DNA of 64,000 bases from Heterocephalus glaber (lineage: Eukaryota; Chordata; Mammalia; Rodentia; Bathyergidae). Numbering within the stretch: position 1 is the stretch's first letter; each line of letters starts with the position of its first letter. The notes under the pieces were generated by a model that worked only from the letters and a program-made list of their open reading frames with translations, was not told the DNA's origin and did no database searches. Shown here piece after piece: positions 33,932-45,860 of this stretch. The stretch is taken from NCBI RefSeq assembly GCF_000247695.1, contig NW_004624730.1, forward strand, positions 30,413,752 through 30,477,751. Direction: 5' to 3'. The translations under genes were made by a program, and so were the position numbers.

Positions 33932-35704
33932 TATAATAATTAGGTCAAAGTTATAGAGGTCTAATTTGTACAAGTAATAAAGATCTATCCAAATGAGATA
34001 TAAGTACATATTCAAAGCACATACAAAAGAATTTTCATTTATTTAAGTCTGATTTCTTGTATTAGAATGTCCATATACTAATCTGTAGAGTTCATAACTC
34101 TCTGTAGTTGGGATAGCAGCTATGTGGTAGAAGGCCTAATGAATGTGAGTTAAGACATATTTCCTGACTAAGCAATTGAGCAGCAATCTATTTGGGTGGT
34201 CCAGTATTTTCATTGGAAAAAGGTATATTCCCTCCACTATATTTCAGTTTGCTCTGGCATCTATTCTTTCTCAGTCATAAAAAATAATTAACCATAGATG
34301 TATTTATAGGAAGAATATTGACATCTTCAGGAAGAACTTTGGTCTGACATATAATTTATCCTTACCCTTCCCCAAAATAGGTCAAGAAGAATCAGTGCCC
34401 AATTGTGTTGCTTGGCTGTTGCTCAGTTGCTTTTAAAAACTTAATGGGCTAAAATTAACCAAACAAGATTCCTGATCCATCTTTTCTTAGGCCATGAGGT
34501 AGGCAGAATTCAAAACAAAACACAGACTGGTGGTCTGATCCCCCATGGCTCTTAATAACCAGAAGTGCATTGTTAAAAAAAGATGGATGGTTTTGCTGGC
34601 CTATTTTCCTTCCCTTTTAGATAACATAAATCCCTCTCCTACTGATGAAAAGGATTAATCCATTTGTCTAGGTTTAAACATTTTACCTTACAAGTGGTTC
34701 TTTATAAAGACTGTGGAAATAATTACAGACTTTGGGAATAACACATTATTAAGTAAAAAAAAAATCATGCTTCTAAAATAAGTGTTACCTATGTAGGTTT
34801 CATCAAATTCCCTCCAGAGACTAATAACTTAATTTGTGCATCTCTTTATATAATTTTGGAACAGTATATTGGTTTATGGGAAAATGTTAGCAAGTTATTT
34901 GCATTTTTATTTTTAAATTAAAAGTATTAGTTATTTTAGAAAGTCACATCTTTATTCTTTAAAGCTTAGAGCATGTTATGAAGTAATTGAAGAACTGCTA
35001 TTTGGGTACTATAGTAGATGAATCTTTAAATACCGTGTTTCTTCTTTGTAAGTCACAGATTTAGAAATTCAAGTAAATTTGTACATTTTAGAATCTAAAT
35101 TGACCCTTCACAATCTTTTCAAGAAAGGATAGAGTCTGAAATATTAATCACATAGATATTTTTCATTATCCTCTTCAATTTTGTGCTTTATATGTCAGTT
35201 TCAGAAAAAGGTGAGTTTCTCAATATTTACTTGATAACTGTAATTATTTTGATTACCATTACTCAGATTTTCACTTTTCCTTTTTTACTTATAGAGTCAA
35301 AATTAGAAGAGAAAGGGGAAACTATAAATAGAAATTTATATTTTAATATTAACTTTTTAAAGATGATACATTCTAACTTTAGTTATATTATGACTAACAT
35401 ATCTCAAGCTAAGATAGACAGATACACACTATTACTAATATGAAAGCAAACTCATGGTTTTATATTGTTTAATTGTCCATTTTGTACCTGTTTTCATGTA
35501 ATTTTTTCATGTCTGTAGGTAAATTCAACTCTAGTAGATACCTACAAATAAGACAGCATAGGGATTTGGGCTTTTCAAAGTGTTAACTGTATTAGCACTT
35601 AGTCTGAGTTACTGAACTCCCCTACTATGCCACTCACTATGATAAATTTTATCCTATGGTTTCTCACTTTGTACTTAAAATGTTCAATCTTGTGCAACCT
35701 TTAA
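33932..35704. other. Intergenic, no gene seen
   Basis: AT-rich; no frame above background. Confidence 0.6.
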
Positions 35705-35830
35705 AGGTTTTTTTTTCAGTCGTTGAACAAAGATATATTATGTAAAGGTACAAATTCCCAATGATGAATGTCATTATACTGTATACCTAAAATGTACCAA
35801 TAAACTTAACAAATTAAACAAAAAAGATAG
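35705..35830 (+). mobile_element. L1 3' end
   Basis: 'tatattatgtaaaggtacaa', 'attcccaatgatgaatgtca', 'tgtaccaataaac' and an A-rich tail match the copy at 1-162 closely. Only the last 120 bp or so of the element is present. Confidence 0.65.
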
Positions 35831-36129
35831 TGGTAATTTTATCTAATGCTATTTTTAAATACTTCCTTTAAGATATGTTCAATTATTTAACATGGTACTT
35901 GGATTTATATTAAGTTCCTGTTCATGTGGTATGTTAGGTGATCTTAAACTGCTTTTAATGCAATGCTCCATTTTACAGGAAATGGTAGCCAGCTGATTGC
36001 AGAGCTCCCTCAGGGAAGCAGGCAGAGCAACTGCTCTCTAAGTTGTTAACTTGCATATCAGTGCTTTCAAAGCAATTGAATAAAATTTCATATTAAAATA
36101 ATTTCCCAGTGATAGAATGAAAACAATGA
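35831..36129. other. Intergenic, no gene seen
   Basis: No recognisable feature. Confidence 0.5.
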
Positions 36130-36325
36130 TAAAATTACCTACCATTTGGGGCCCTGCATATTGTGGCTTATGCAGTCAATCATGATAGTGACTCTGGATG
36201 GTAGCTGTTAAGTCCTGTTTTATGGAAAAGAAAGTACAGAAATTTGGTCAGCATCTCACAGCTGTTACTAGTGCTAGTCAAGACTTAAAGGCAAATCTTT
36301 TGATTCTCATCCACAGTGTAGTTCT
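36130..36325 (-). mobile_element. MIR-like SINE, antisense, decayed
   Basis: 'gtcagcatctcacagctgtt' and 'gcaaatcttttgattctcat' follow the antisense MIR order (fragment '...aaggtcacacagct...gactc...'). Strongly diverged. Confidence 0.5.
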
Positions 36326-37059
36326 GTCTCCCTGATAATTTATCTAATTTGTCTGTTCAAGCAGATCAAACACCATGGGAGCACCAGGGAAATATGTTCC
36401 ATCTTCACCTGAGTCTTAAAACCAGAACAAATATTACATTTTGACTGCATTTGGGTACTGGGAGATTGAGCAGTTAATTCAGTCACACAAAAAGAACCCA
36501 GACTGAACAAGCCCATTTAAGAAGCGTTTTTCCATATACGTGATGGCTTAAAGGCACAGTATTTGGGTAATGTGAGTTATTTTATAAAATATGTTATTTA
36601 ATATCAGGCTGTGATTGAAACTCATTTAGTCCCCATGTATATTTTAGAATGGAAAACATGCTCATTTTCAATTGATCTATTTTATAGCCATTTTATTGTA
36701 CATGACTAAATATCGTGTTTGATTCACTCTCTTGAAAGGTGAACAAAATTCTACCTTTAAGCCACAGAAAGACCCTAATACTAACATTGAAAGTGTAGAA
36801 TAGATAATTTTATGTCATGCAGAGTTCAAATCACAATTGGATGTCCATCTACCCATTATGCATGATCATTTTCTATACAATTCTTAATCAGTTAGCCTTC
36901 AAAATTAAATTATAATTAAAAGAACAAGGAAAACCATTGCTTTGGAAATACAATTACAAAAGAAAAGCAAACAAAAACACCCTCTAGGACACATCAGTAG
37001 TAGAGACGTCATATTTACCCTCCCAACATTTGTTGCATTTCTTTCTCCCATCCTTTCAG

Positions 37060-37540
37060 ATATTATCCTTGGATAGAGTGGGATAAGGTGAATAATGATC
37101 CATAAAGAGATCCAGATCCAAATTCTTGGAATCCGAGAATGCTATTTCATGTGCCAAAAGTGTTTCTTTCTTTTTTTTTTTTTTTTCCAAGAGTGATTAC
37201 AGATTGAGTTATGGGCAGGTTATCCTCCAGTATCTGGGTATAGAACCAGCTCCTTTGTATGAGGGAGGTAGAAGGATGTTTACAGATCACTATGTAACCA
37301 CCAAAGCAAGAAGTTATGCTGCTGGCTGTGAAGATTGAGAAAAGGGCCAAGGGCCAAGGGACGCAGCTCTAGAAGCTAGAAAAGCAAGCACACAGATTTT
37401 CCCTTAGAGCCTCTGCGGAGAGCATAGCTTTGACCAATGTGACACTTCACATTTCCAGAGCTTTTAAGAGAATAAATTGTTCTTTTAACTACCAAATTTG
37501 TGGTATTTTTTTCAAAGCATCCATAGGAAAACCAACATAG
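37060..37540 (+). mobile_element. MLT1-type LTR (ERVL-MaLR)
   Basis: Word order matches MLT1 LTRs: 'gattgagttatgggcaggtt' 'atcctccagtatctgggta', 'atgctgctggctgtgaagat', 'agctctagaagctagaaaag', 'cagattttcccttagagcct', 'agagaataaattgttctttt', 'atttgtggtattttt'. It contains the AATAAA-type signal at its 3' part. A T-rich run is inserted near 37,166-37,188. No coding capacity. Confidence 0.75.
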
Positions 37541-38197
37541 TTGGGGCAGAGGGGTGAAATAAATGAACAGGTTTTAAGCTAATCAGTATACCCTGTTTTT
37601 GATCAACATCATGGATAGTTCACAAATGGTCTACATTACCCAAATAGCAGTGAAAGTAAGTATTCACCCGAAATCCTGGGAAGACACCGGAATTCTCCCA
37701 CCAGGGGATGTGAGATCTGAAAGCACATGCCATCTGCTCTCTTCCAAAGGGAAAACCTGAGTAAGAAAGAAATAAAACGGAGGTGATGGGGAGAGCAAAA
37801 GAGAGAACAAAGAGGAAAGAGGAGAGGAGGGCACAGGAGAGGTGTGCTGGGAACCACTGTTCTTTGGTACCTGGAGTATTCTGAGATTGACTCCAAGCAA
37901 CACTTCACCCTGAACTGAGTGAAGCAGAGCATGGAGGGTGAATGAAGCAGCACCCTCATCAACCTCATAAACCAGGCTGGGCTGAAATTTATTTTAGCAT
38001 TTGTATACAAAGTGTTCTATCTGGACACAATATTTAGGTTTGAGTTTTTAGATTATTTTTTAAATGACAAAAGTTGAGGCTATACTTACAGGGATCATTT
38101 CTATAGGTGGTTAAATAACAAAAGTCAGTACAATTGTATGACTTGTAATGTTTATTTTCCTAGCTACATGTAATTAGAGACTGCATTGACAAGCATG
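37541..38197. other. Intergenic, purine-rich in part
   Basis: A purine-rich stretch lies at about 37,760-37,840 on the plus strand; it produces a minus-strand 124-codon frame that is composition-driven. No gene called. Confidence 0.5.
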
Positions 38198-38198
38198 C

Positions 38199-38203
<5 letters not shown>

Positions 38204-38268
<65 letters not shown>

Positions 38269-38270
38269 TT
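38204..38270. repeat. (TA)n and (TTTA)n microsatellites
   Basis: About 26 bp of TA repeat run into about 40 bp of TTTA repeat next to the antisense ID SINE. The TTTA run is the expanded A-rich tail of that SINE (TAAA on its own strand). Confidence 0.95.
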
Positions 38271-38349
38271 TTTTGTATCAGGGGATCAAGCTCAGGACCT
38301 TGTGCCTGTGAGACAGGCGGTGGAACTACTGAGCTAAATCCCCAGCCCT
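38271..38349 (-). mobile_element. ID-type SINE, antisense, with target-site duplication
   Basis: 'gtatcaggggatcaagctca' to 'gagctaaatccccagccct'. The 10-bp repeat CTTCATATAT lies at 38198-38207 and 38354-38363. Confidence 0.85.
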
Positions 38350-38363
38350 CACTCTTCATATAT

Positions 38364-40447
38364 TTAAGGGCTAAGGTTATAAACAAAAGGTCAGGGAGAA
38401 ATCTGAGAGCATTAACATACATGAACAGTATTCCATACCTGTCTAGTTAGCAGCTCTTTGCCAAATTTGGTTAGGGATTTCTTATACCTAAAGTATCCAG
38501 ACCCATTACTCAGTCCTAAATTATTTTTTTCTTATGAATAAAATATTGCTTTAAACAGTCTTATCATTTTTTCTGATATTAAGTAATTTTTATACTTCTT
38601 AGTTAATCAGTATTTTAAGACCCAGAGCAAATACAGAAGGTTTTCTTCCTCCTGCTGGGCAGACATCACCCTCTGAACACCAGCATAGAGTATTTGTCTT
38701 CTGTGAAAAAAGACAGATATTGTATTAAAAAATTAAGCCACAGTTTGATGTAGGCTTTGGTATCTGTAAAGTTATTATGGCCAAGTGAATATGAAAGTAT
38801 TGCATATGTTCCACATTAGCTAAGAGACAGGAAAAACTTTTCAAGAATTACGCCTGTAGTTTTTTGTGGGACACAGCCTTGTTAGGAATTATTTCCTTAT
38901 TATTTCACGATATTGTTCCAAGTGGAAATAGTGAGAATGGAGTGGTAGAAATGTTCAATATATAAATATGATTGTCTTTGAAAATTTACTTGAAAAGTAA
39001 GAGGATTATATAAACAGTTATGCAAGTCAGTTCTTCATTTTTCCAGATAATTTGATTTTCTGATGTAGTAGAATATATCTGGTAGCTAGCATTAGTTAAT
39101 GGCACCACCCAATTTCTCCACAAAAGGTACAATTAAGTTTTCTGTTCTAAGTCTTCCATTTGAGGTTGTTCTTATTGGTAAAATGAATAATGTGGCAACA
39201 TATTTTCTGTCAAAATATGATTGCTTATTGATCTGATATAATATCTAAGTAGAAATGATAATTTATAATCATCACCTGAAGAAAGAAAGGAGGCTGACCA
39301 GGACAGACTCATAGCCAATCAACAATTCAATCATGAGTGGCTGGTATGATTGTGTGGGTTCAAATTCTCCTATAAAAATAGAAGAGTATATTTTTGTTGA
39401 TGTAGAAATATTCTACCCAAAAAATGGAACCCAAAGTAGGGAACTCAAAGTAGTCAGAAATTGCTTGTCAATGGCAACACTATTTTATATGCTTAAAACC
39501 TAAAACTACCTTGTTTTTGGCTCTATATGTTCAAGCCTTTCTCTCTCTCTCTCTTTCTCTCTCTCTCATTTTCTGACAGAGGTTATTGATTTCAGAAAAC
39601 ACCAAGGAAAAACTACGTTGTTCCTAGTCTCTATTTAAAGATAGCCACTAGACTATCAAATACAAAAGATTTAACTTACTGGCTTTATTACCAGGTTGGT
39701 TTCTTGACATGTTAATTTACCCAGTTCTGGAACTTCTTCCAAATTTCTTTTAATTGAGGCTTAGAAGTGCAATTCATTATTCTCTTCTCTCTGACAAAAG
39801 ATGAAAGCTTGTATTATAAATAAAAACTTCAAATGATAAATGGCAAATCTCTAAATAAACAAAGAAATATTCATGAAGACATAATCTGAAAAACTTAATT
39901 CCCACTTGACACAAATAGAACAAAGTACAAAACTTTGCATATTAAACAGGAGAGGAAAAAAATAGAAACCAAAAAACAAAGAAAAAGTATATGATTAAAA
40001 CAGCAGTCAACTCCATATCAATTTATTTTATCAATTTATCTATTTATTTTGTAGTTGTAAACACAATCTTTAAATCACTTATGCATAATTGATAACTATA
40101 ATAATTCATAGTAATACAATTAACTCCATCCTTAAGAAATGTCAAAATGAGTCTTTGAATTTAGATTTTCTGTAGCTAACTTAATTCAAGACTAATAATT
40201 AATTCTAATAATTTACTTTTCTGTAATCTGAGAATATAAAAATAGATAAATCACTTATCAAAAGAAAAAGCATGAGTTTTTTTACATTTATATTCTGAAT
40301 TAGATACATATCCATTACACTCTCTTAAACAGTTTTTATTTATAAACCTAAATTTGACTTTTATGATGAATGACCCTGAATGACTGTTGGATATTGAATC
40401 ATCAGAAATAAATTTACTGTCTCTAAACTGTATAATAATGGTCTTTT
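38364..40447. other. Intergenic, no gene seen
   Basis: AT-rich. A (CT)n repeat lies at 39,538-39,568. Confidence 0.55.
39538..39568. repeat. (CT)n microsatellite
   Basis: About 30 bp of alternating CT with one interruption. Confidence 0.9.
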
Positions 40448-40462
40448 AAAAGTTCACTATAG

Positions 40463-40567
40463 GGCCGGGGATTTAGTTCAGTGGTTCTGCTGCCTGCCTC
40501 ACAAGTGCAAGGTCCTGAGTTCGATCCCCAGTACCAAAAAAAACCAACAAAAAAACAACAAACTCAA
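40463..40567 (+). mobile_element. ID-type SINE with target-site duplication
   Basis: 'ggccggggatttagttcagt' (A box) and 'gagttcgatccccagtacc' (B box) followed by an A-rich tail with CAA units. The 15-bp repeat AAAAGTTCACTATAG lies at 40448-40462 and 40568-40582, perfect, so the insertion is fairly young. Confidence 0.95.
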
Positions 40568-40582
40568 AAAAGTTCACTATAG

Positions 40583-41339
40583 ATTTCAAGTTAAAAAATG
40601 TGATTTGTAGTTTTTAACTAGAAGCATTAATGTAAGCAGGTGCACCATATGCACAGTGCTAAGAGACTTGTCCTTAAAATAAAAACTTCTTAATCAAATC
40701 TATAAGAACTTAAATTCTTCTGCCTAGGAAAATATTTCAATTTTTAAGCTCTTTCTTTAAGTATTTTTTCAATATTTTATAATTCTCATGGGACTAATTT
40801 CAGGTTTTAATTAAAAATTAATTTTAAAATTGTGACCTTTTTAGGTATTGAGTACTTATCTCTATTGACACCACTTTCATAGCATGTCTGTTTTGCTCTC
40901 CTCACAAACTAGGTTTGTCATATTTTAAAATGAATTCCTAGTTTCTTTTTATTAAAGTTATATAACTGTTGTTCACTGTGTTTCTAATCCTACTAGGTAC
41001 AATTTTTCACCTTGGATTTAATAATAAACTTTAATCTTAGCTAACTGTGCATAGTCAAACACCACTTACTGCTGAAGATAATATGAAAAGTGCTTCATTA
41101 GGCGATTTTGTTGTGTGAACCTCTTAGAGTGTACTTATGCAAACAAAGGTAACTTTGCTGTCACTATACAATATAATCTTATGGGTCCATCAGCACACAA
41201 GCTGTCCCTTTTTGCCCAAAACATCATAGTACAGCCCACAACTGCAATTATGGCAAATTATTTTTAACTCCTATAACATAAATACTAACTACTTAGCAGT
41301 GTGATTCCAAAACATTTACACATAGTGGGCTTTTCACCT
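40583..41339. other. Intergenic, no gene seen
   Basis: AT-rich unique DNA as far as seen. Confidence 0.55.
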
Positions 41340-42300
41340 GGACTATCTTCTGAACTTACCTACCTTTCTTGCTCCAAATGAAACTGATTTCTTTCTGTGT
41401 CTGGTACACATCTATATTCCTGGGGTTTTAATCTTTCTCCTGCCTTGGATCATCTTCTTCCTGGACCTTAACTCTCTATCTTGGTCGACTTTCTCATTTT
41501 GCCTAATTTTTCAACAGTTTCTAGGGAAAAAAAAATACTTTGGAAGTTTTATTTTTGAAACATTGTATTTCTGAAAATGTCTTCATGCATTCCTCACACT
41601 TGAATAATAATTTAACTGGGCATAGAATTTTAGATTCAAAACTATTTCCTCTCAGAACATTAGGCCATTGCTTCTCTCATTACACAATTAATGCTTCCAC
41701 TAATGATGTCAGTTATTTTTAAATTAATTTTTTTGTGTGTATTCCTTTTCCCACATCTGGATAAAAAATCCTCTTTGTACTGTGGTTTCTGAACTTTTAT
41801 ATAGACATGACTTAATTTTTTATGTGCTAATTATTCATTAGTCTCTTTTATTCTATGCACTTGTGCTTTTCAATTCCTTCTCCTCCATTTTCTTGTTTTT
41901 TCTTTCTTGAGCACTTACCATTCAAATGTTGAAACTGCTGAATTGAGTCTCAGCTCTCTGTCCTTTACTCTCGTAATTCATAATGCTGTGTCTTTTGTTC
42001 CCTGCCTAGATAATATTTCTCTGAATTAATCTTCAAAAAGTTCTATTAAAATTTTCAAATGTATGTCATTATACATAAAAGATCCAAGAGACCTTTATTA
42101 TTCTATCATTCTTTTCATAGTATCTATTTCTTTTTGTGGATATATCTCTGCTTTACTCACTAAAGGTAGAGCTTTCTTTATCTTTTATATATTTTTTATT
42201 CCTTCACACATGAATACACACTCCCTTTAATGTTCATTTGCTTTGATTTCTTTGTTTTGTTTAGACCAATCTTTCAGACTAAAAGGACTTCTTCAACTCA
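41340..42300 (-). mobile_element. Possible ancient L1 (ORF1 region), antisense
   Basis: 'aactgggcatagaattttag' and 'attttcttgttttttctttc' fit the antisense order of old L1 ORF1-region repeats. It is very diverged and lies beside the clearer ORF2 fragment at 42.5-43.7 kb on the same strand. Confidence 0.35.
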
Positions 42301-42489
42301 TGGAAGGCCATGCCTAGATTTGAAATTGAGGATCAGTACCTGGACTATATTTCTTTTCAGTACAAAGTAGTGTTGAAGGGAAGGTTGTTTGTACCAGATG
42401 CAGAATCAGTGAATCATCTGGTTCTCATGAGAAGTGGAGATGAGATTGAAAGGAGGAAGTGCAGACATGTTTGCAGCCTGCAGTTGTGC

Positions 42490-43720
42490 TTGCAAATATG
42501 AGCCTATTTCTGTGCTCTTTATTGTGTTCCATTGGCCTAGCTGCCTGTTCTCTTACCATTGCACACTATTGTAATGGTAGGAACTCTATAGTAAAGCTGA
42601 ATTTGGATAGAGACAGTCTTCTCACTTTGTTTTCTTTTGTATTGAATCCAGCCATTGTAGGATTTTTCTTCTCCATACAAACTTTGGAGTTAGTTTTTTG
42701 ATATCCACAAAATTATTTTCTGAGATTTAGATTAGGATTGCTTTCAATCAGTAAATAAATTTGAAAAGAACTGACATCTGATAATACTGCATCTTCTTAT
42801 TCATGAACTACTGAGTATCTCTACATTTACCTCCTCTTCTTGGTTTTCCTCATAGAAGTCTTACACGTTATAACTAAGTATTTTATTTTTAGAAGGTTAA
42901 GGTTAAGGTTAAGGTGTTAAGGTAAAAGATCTTGTGTTTAAATTTCAAATTTCACTTATTCTTTTTAAAATAGGAAACCCCTTGACTTTTGTATATTAGT
43001 TTTGTATCCTGTTACCTTGATATAATCATTTCTTAGTTCCAAGAGATTTTCCATACATAAATGATCATGTTAACTCTAAACAAAGGCAGTTTTTAATTTG
43101 TGCATTGATAATGAAATTAGCCAAGAAAAGGAAATAAAAGATACACAGATTGGGAAGGAAGAAATAAAACTTTGTTCACAGGTAGTCAAAAACTATTTGC
43201 TCTATTCCTAGTTTGCTGAGATATTTTAAAAATCATAAATAAGTATGGGATTTTGGTTAAATGCTTTTTCTGCATCAGTTGAAATGGTCCTATGGCTTTT
43301 CTTCAGCTCTTTGGCTGTGATGGATTACACTAATTGATTTTTGTCTGTTGAACCAATTCTTCATGCTTATAAAAAATTCCATTGGTTTTGGTGCACAATT
43401 TTCTGGATTTCATTTGTTAATATTTTGTTTAAGATTTTTACTTATATTTATGTGGAATATTTGTTTTATTCTTTTCTTAAAATGTGTTTACCTCATTTTC
43501 ATATTTGAGTAATTCTGACTTCATAGAATAAGGTAGAAATAATTTTTTTCTACCCTGGAGAAGCTTGTAGAAAACTGGTATAATTTCTTCTTTAACTGTT
43601 TTGTGTAGTCCATTTATGAATCTATCTGGGCCTTGTGCTTTTTGTATTGTATGACTATTATTACTTATTGATGCAATTTATTTAATAACTGTAGTGTTTT
43701 TCTGACTACACTATTACTCG
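42490..43720 (-). mobile_element. Ancient L1 ORF2, antisense
   Basis: Plus-strand order matches antisense ORF2: 'tgttccattggcctagctgc', 'gatatccacaaaattatttt', 'gaactgacatctgataatac', 'tgttgaaccaattcttcatg', 'gacttcatagaataaggtag', 'tatgaatctatctgggcctt'. Numerous stops mean a dead copy. A small GGTTAA-type repeat (42,894-42,921) is inserted or expanded inside. Confidence 0.7.
42894..42921. repeat. (GGTTAA)n-like short repeat
   Basis: About four imperfect units of AAGGTT; not the vertebrate telomere repeat. Confidence 0.7.
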
Positions 43721-43869
43721 TGAGTCTTTTCACTGTGTTTTTAACTTTAAATTATTTTAATATAAATATAATTATTGTGTACTAAGTAGAGTTTAATATA
43801 TACATATGAGCAGTCAAAATACAGTGAATGTTTAAATAAAAATATTTATAATAGTAAGAGACACATTTC

Positions 43870-43975
43870 CATTAAACCCCTTGAAAATAATTCCCCTCAC
43901 TTTAGCACACTATTCACCATTCTTGGCACTTTCTGAAGCCATTCTGAAAGTCTTCTCTCATGAGTGTTGCTATGA
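43870..43975 (-). mobile_element. Mariner transposase C-terminal fragment, antisense copy
   Basis: 'cactttctgaagccattctg' and 'aaagtcttctctcatgagtg' are the reverse complement of the transposase 3' coding part in the next feature (about 75% alike by eye). The segment is inverted relative to that copy, with some 200 bp between the matching parts. Confidence 0.65.
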
Positions 43976-44340
43976 GATGTGATCAGAAACATGGTTGTGC
44001 TACTTCTTAGTGCTATGCCATGGAAAGACAGCTCTTAAAAACATCAGTGCATCCTCTTCCACTTTATATACTGGATCTGGCACCATGTGACTTCTGGCTC
44101 TTCCCCAAAATCAAAATGACCATGAGAGTTAAACATTTTGAATCAATTCAGTACATAGAAGCAGCCATGACAGCCTAATAAAAGACACTCAAAAAAGTGG
44201 ACTTTCAGAACTGCTTCAGAAAGTAGAAAGAATAGTAGAATAAGTGTGTTTGAAGTGAGGGGGAGTATTTCCAGAAGGATGAATGTCAATGTGTTGTTTA
44301 TTGTAATTTTTTTAAAAAAAATGTAAACATTCACCATATT
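43976..44340 (+). mobile_element. Tc1/mariner element, transposase C-terminal part, decayed
   Basis: In one frame from about 44,060 the sequence encodes 'LDLAPCDFWLFPKIKMTM', the motif holding the last catalytic Asp of mariner transposases, then 'HFESIQYIEAAMTA' and later 'DFQNCFRK' and 'SEGEYF'. Stops interrupt it (TAATAA near 44,177 and several TAG downstream). A T-rich and A-rich segment after it may be the 3' untranslated end. It is a fossil DNA transposon, non-functional; terminal inverted repeats were not identified. Confidence 0.75.
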
Positions 44341-44372
44341 TGTCAATCTTGCTTCAGATCTAGTCTATTTAA

Positions 44373-44462
44373 AATTTTTTTTTTTTTTGGTACCAGGGAT
44401 CGAACTCAGGTCCTTGTGCTTGCGAGGCAGGTGATGGAACCACTGAGCTAAATCCCTGGCCC
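44373..44462 (-). mobile_element. ID-type SINE, antisense (first unit of a pair)
   Basis: Poly-T then 'tggtaccagggatcgaactc' to 'ctgagctaaatccctggccc'. Shares one flanking duplication with the next unit. Confidence 0.9.
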
Positions 44463-44472
44463 AATATATATA

Positions 44473-44549
44473 TTTGGTACCGGGGATCAAACTTGGGACC
44501 CTGTGCTCTCAAGGCAGACACCAGAACCACTGAGCTAAATCCCTGGCCT
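44473..44549 (-). mobile_element. ID-type SINE, antisense (second unit of a pair)
   Basis: 'ttggtaccggggatcaaact' to 'gagctaaatccctggcc'. The 10-bp repeat GTCTATTTAA at 44363-44372 and 44550-44559 flanks both units together, so the pair was probably inserted as a dimer. Confidence 0.9.
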
Positions 44550-44559
44550 GTCTATTTAA

Positions 44560-45719
44560 TTTTTTGCATATCACTATATCTAGTTAATATCCTTTGAAAA
44601 ATTAATGCTTTTTCTTATAAAATAATATAAAGATATATTAGCTATGATAAACATCTTATTTTGAATTTTCTGTCATCATAAACAACTTCTTTTTCATCAG
44701 TATCCATAGCAGATAGAGTTTTCAAAACTGCATGAATTTTAAGTGAAGAAGTAGAATGAATTCATGCAAAAACTATAATTTCACTATCACAAACTTATTT
44801 CCACATTTTCCAGGATTATGGAGAATAAATTTAAAGAGATATCATTCAGCATATAAAGTAATACAAGCTGGGAGATATTAAATCTATGACATTACTGTTC
44901 TTCCTTACTGTAAATGTTCCTTAGGTATGCTGATTTTACATCAGGAGGCTTCACATCAGGCAAGGTGGGAGGAGAGAAGAGGTTGAGCTTTTGAAAAAGC
45001 AATCTCATGAAAATTAAAGCTTTGAATATTATTGGAAAGTTAAAATGTATACAAGAAATTTTCCTATCTTTGAATATAAAACATCACATATAACCATTAT
45101 ATATATATTCTTTCTCTGCATCAGTTTTTCAGTTTGAAAGATGAATAAAATTGAAAAGGCAGAAAAGACAGTGAAGGCAGTAAATGTCACGAAGAAAGGA
45201 TGGGAGGCCAGAACATTACAGAACACATGCGGAATAAATTAAGTTAAATTATCTTGACAGAAAGATAGGGTTTGGGAAGGAAGACTTGGGCTGTTACAAA
45301 GAAATTCAAGAAAATCTTAATGAAATAGGGAGAAAATGTAAGTTCTTTAGTACAGAAAGCATAATGAAAACCTATTCTAAGAAAACAAAAAATGGAAACT
45401 ATTTTTGGTGTTTGCAAATTCCTGTTATCTATTTCCCTGTTGTTTTATTTTTAAAAGAAACAGCCTGCAATACAGTAATTCAGATTAGATGTTATTAAGT
45501 ATTTATATAGTAAGTAGTAAGAAGAAGTACTCAGAGAACACTTTTATCACAGATGCTATATAGAGTTCATAATTGACTTAGTATAGGATCTCAAATTCCT
45601 AAACAGCTTTGCTGTAAAGCACAAGGTTTTAAAACAACACTTCCTTAAATTTGCATTGCATTGGTTTTTCCAAATAGCTTAAAGTGGAAGTCCATTATAC
45701 AATTCTCTAAATAGCTCAA
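44560..45719. other. Intergenic, no gene seen
   Basis: AT-rich. No recognisable gene. Confidence 0.55.
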
Positions 45720-45860
45720 GAGATGAGTAGATACGAAAATGAACACTCCTGATTCACAGGCACAGAATATGTTCACGGGGAGGCTAAGTGCACAATTTAA
45801 GGCAATGGGAGAGCTAAGGTTAGAACTCAGTCTGATTCTACTTCATACCACCTTGTGATA
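45720..45860 (-). mobile_element. MIR-like SINE, antisense, decayed
   Basis: 'gaacactcctgattcacagg', 'gaggctaagtgcacaattta' and 'gttagaactcagtctgattc' follow antisense MIR order. Confidence 0.45.

Noticed and set aside
37636..38010. 124-codon minus-strand frame
   Set aside because: Comes from a purine-rich stretch; Ser/Leu/Pro-heavy, no domain.
42894..42921. Interstitial telomere repeat
   Set aside because: Units are GGTTAA-like, not TTAGGG.
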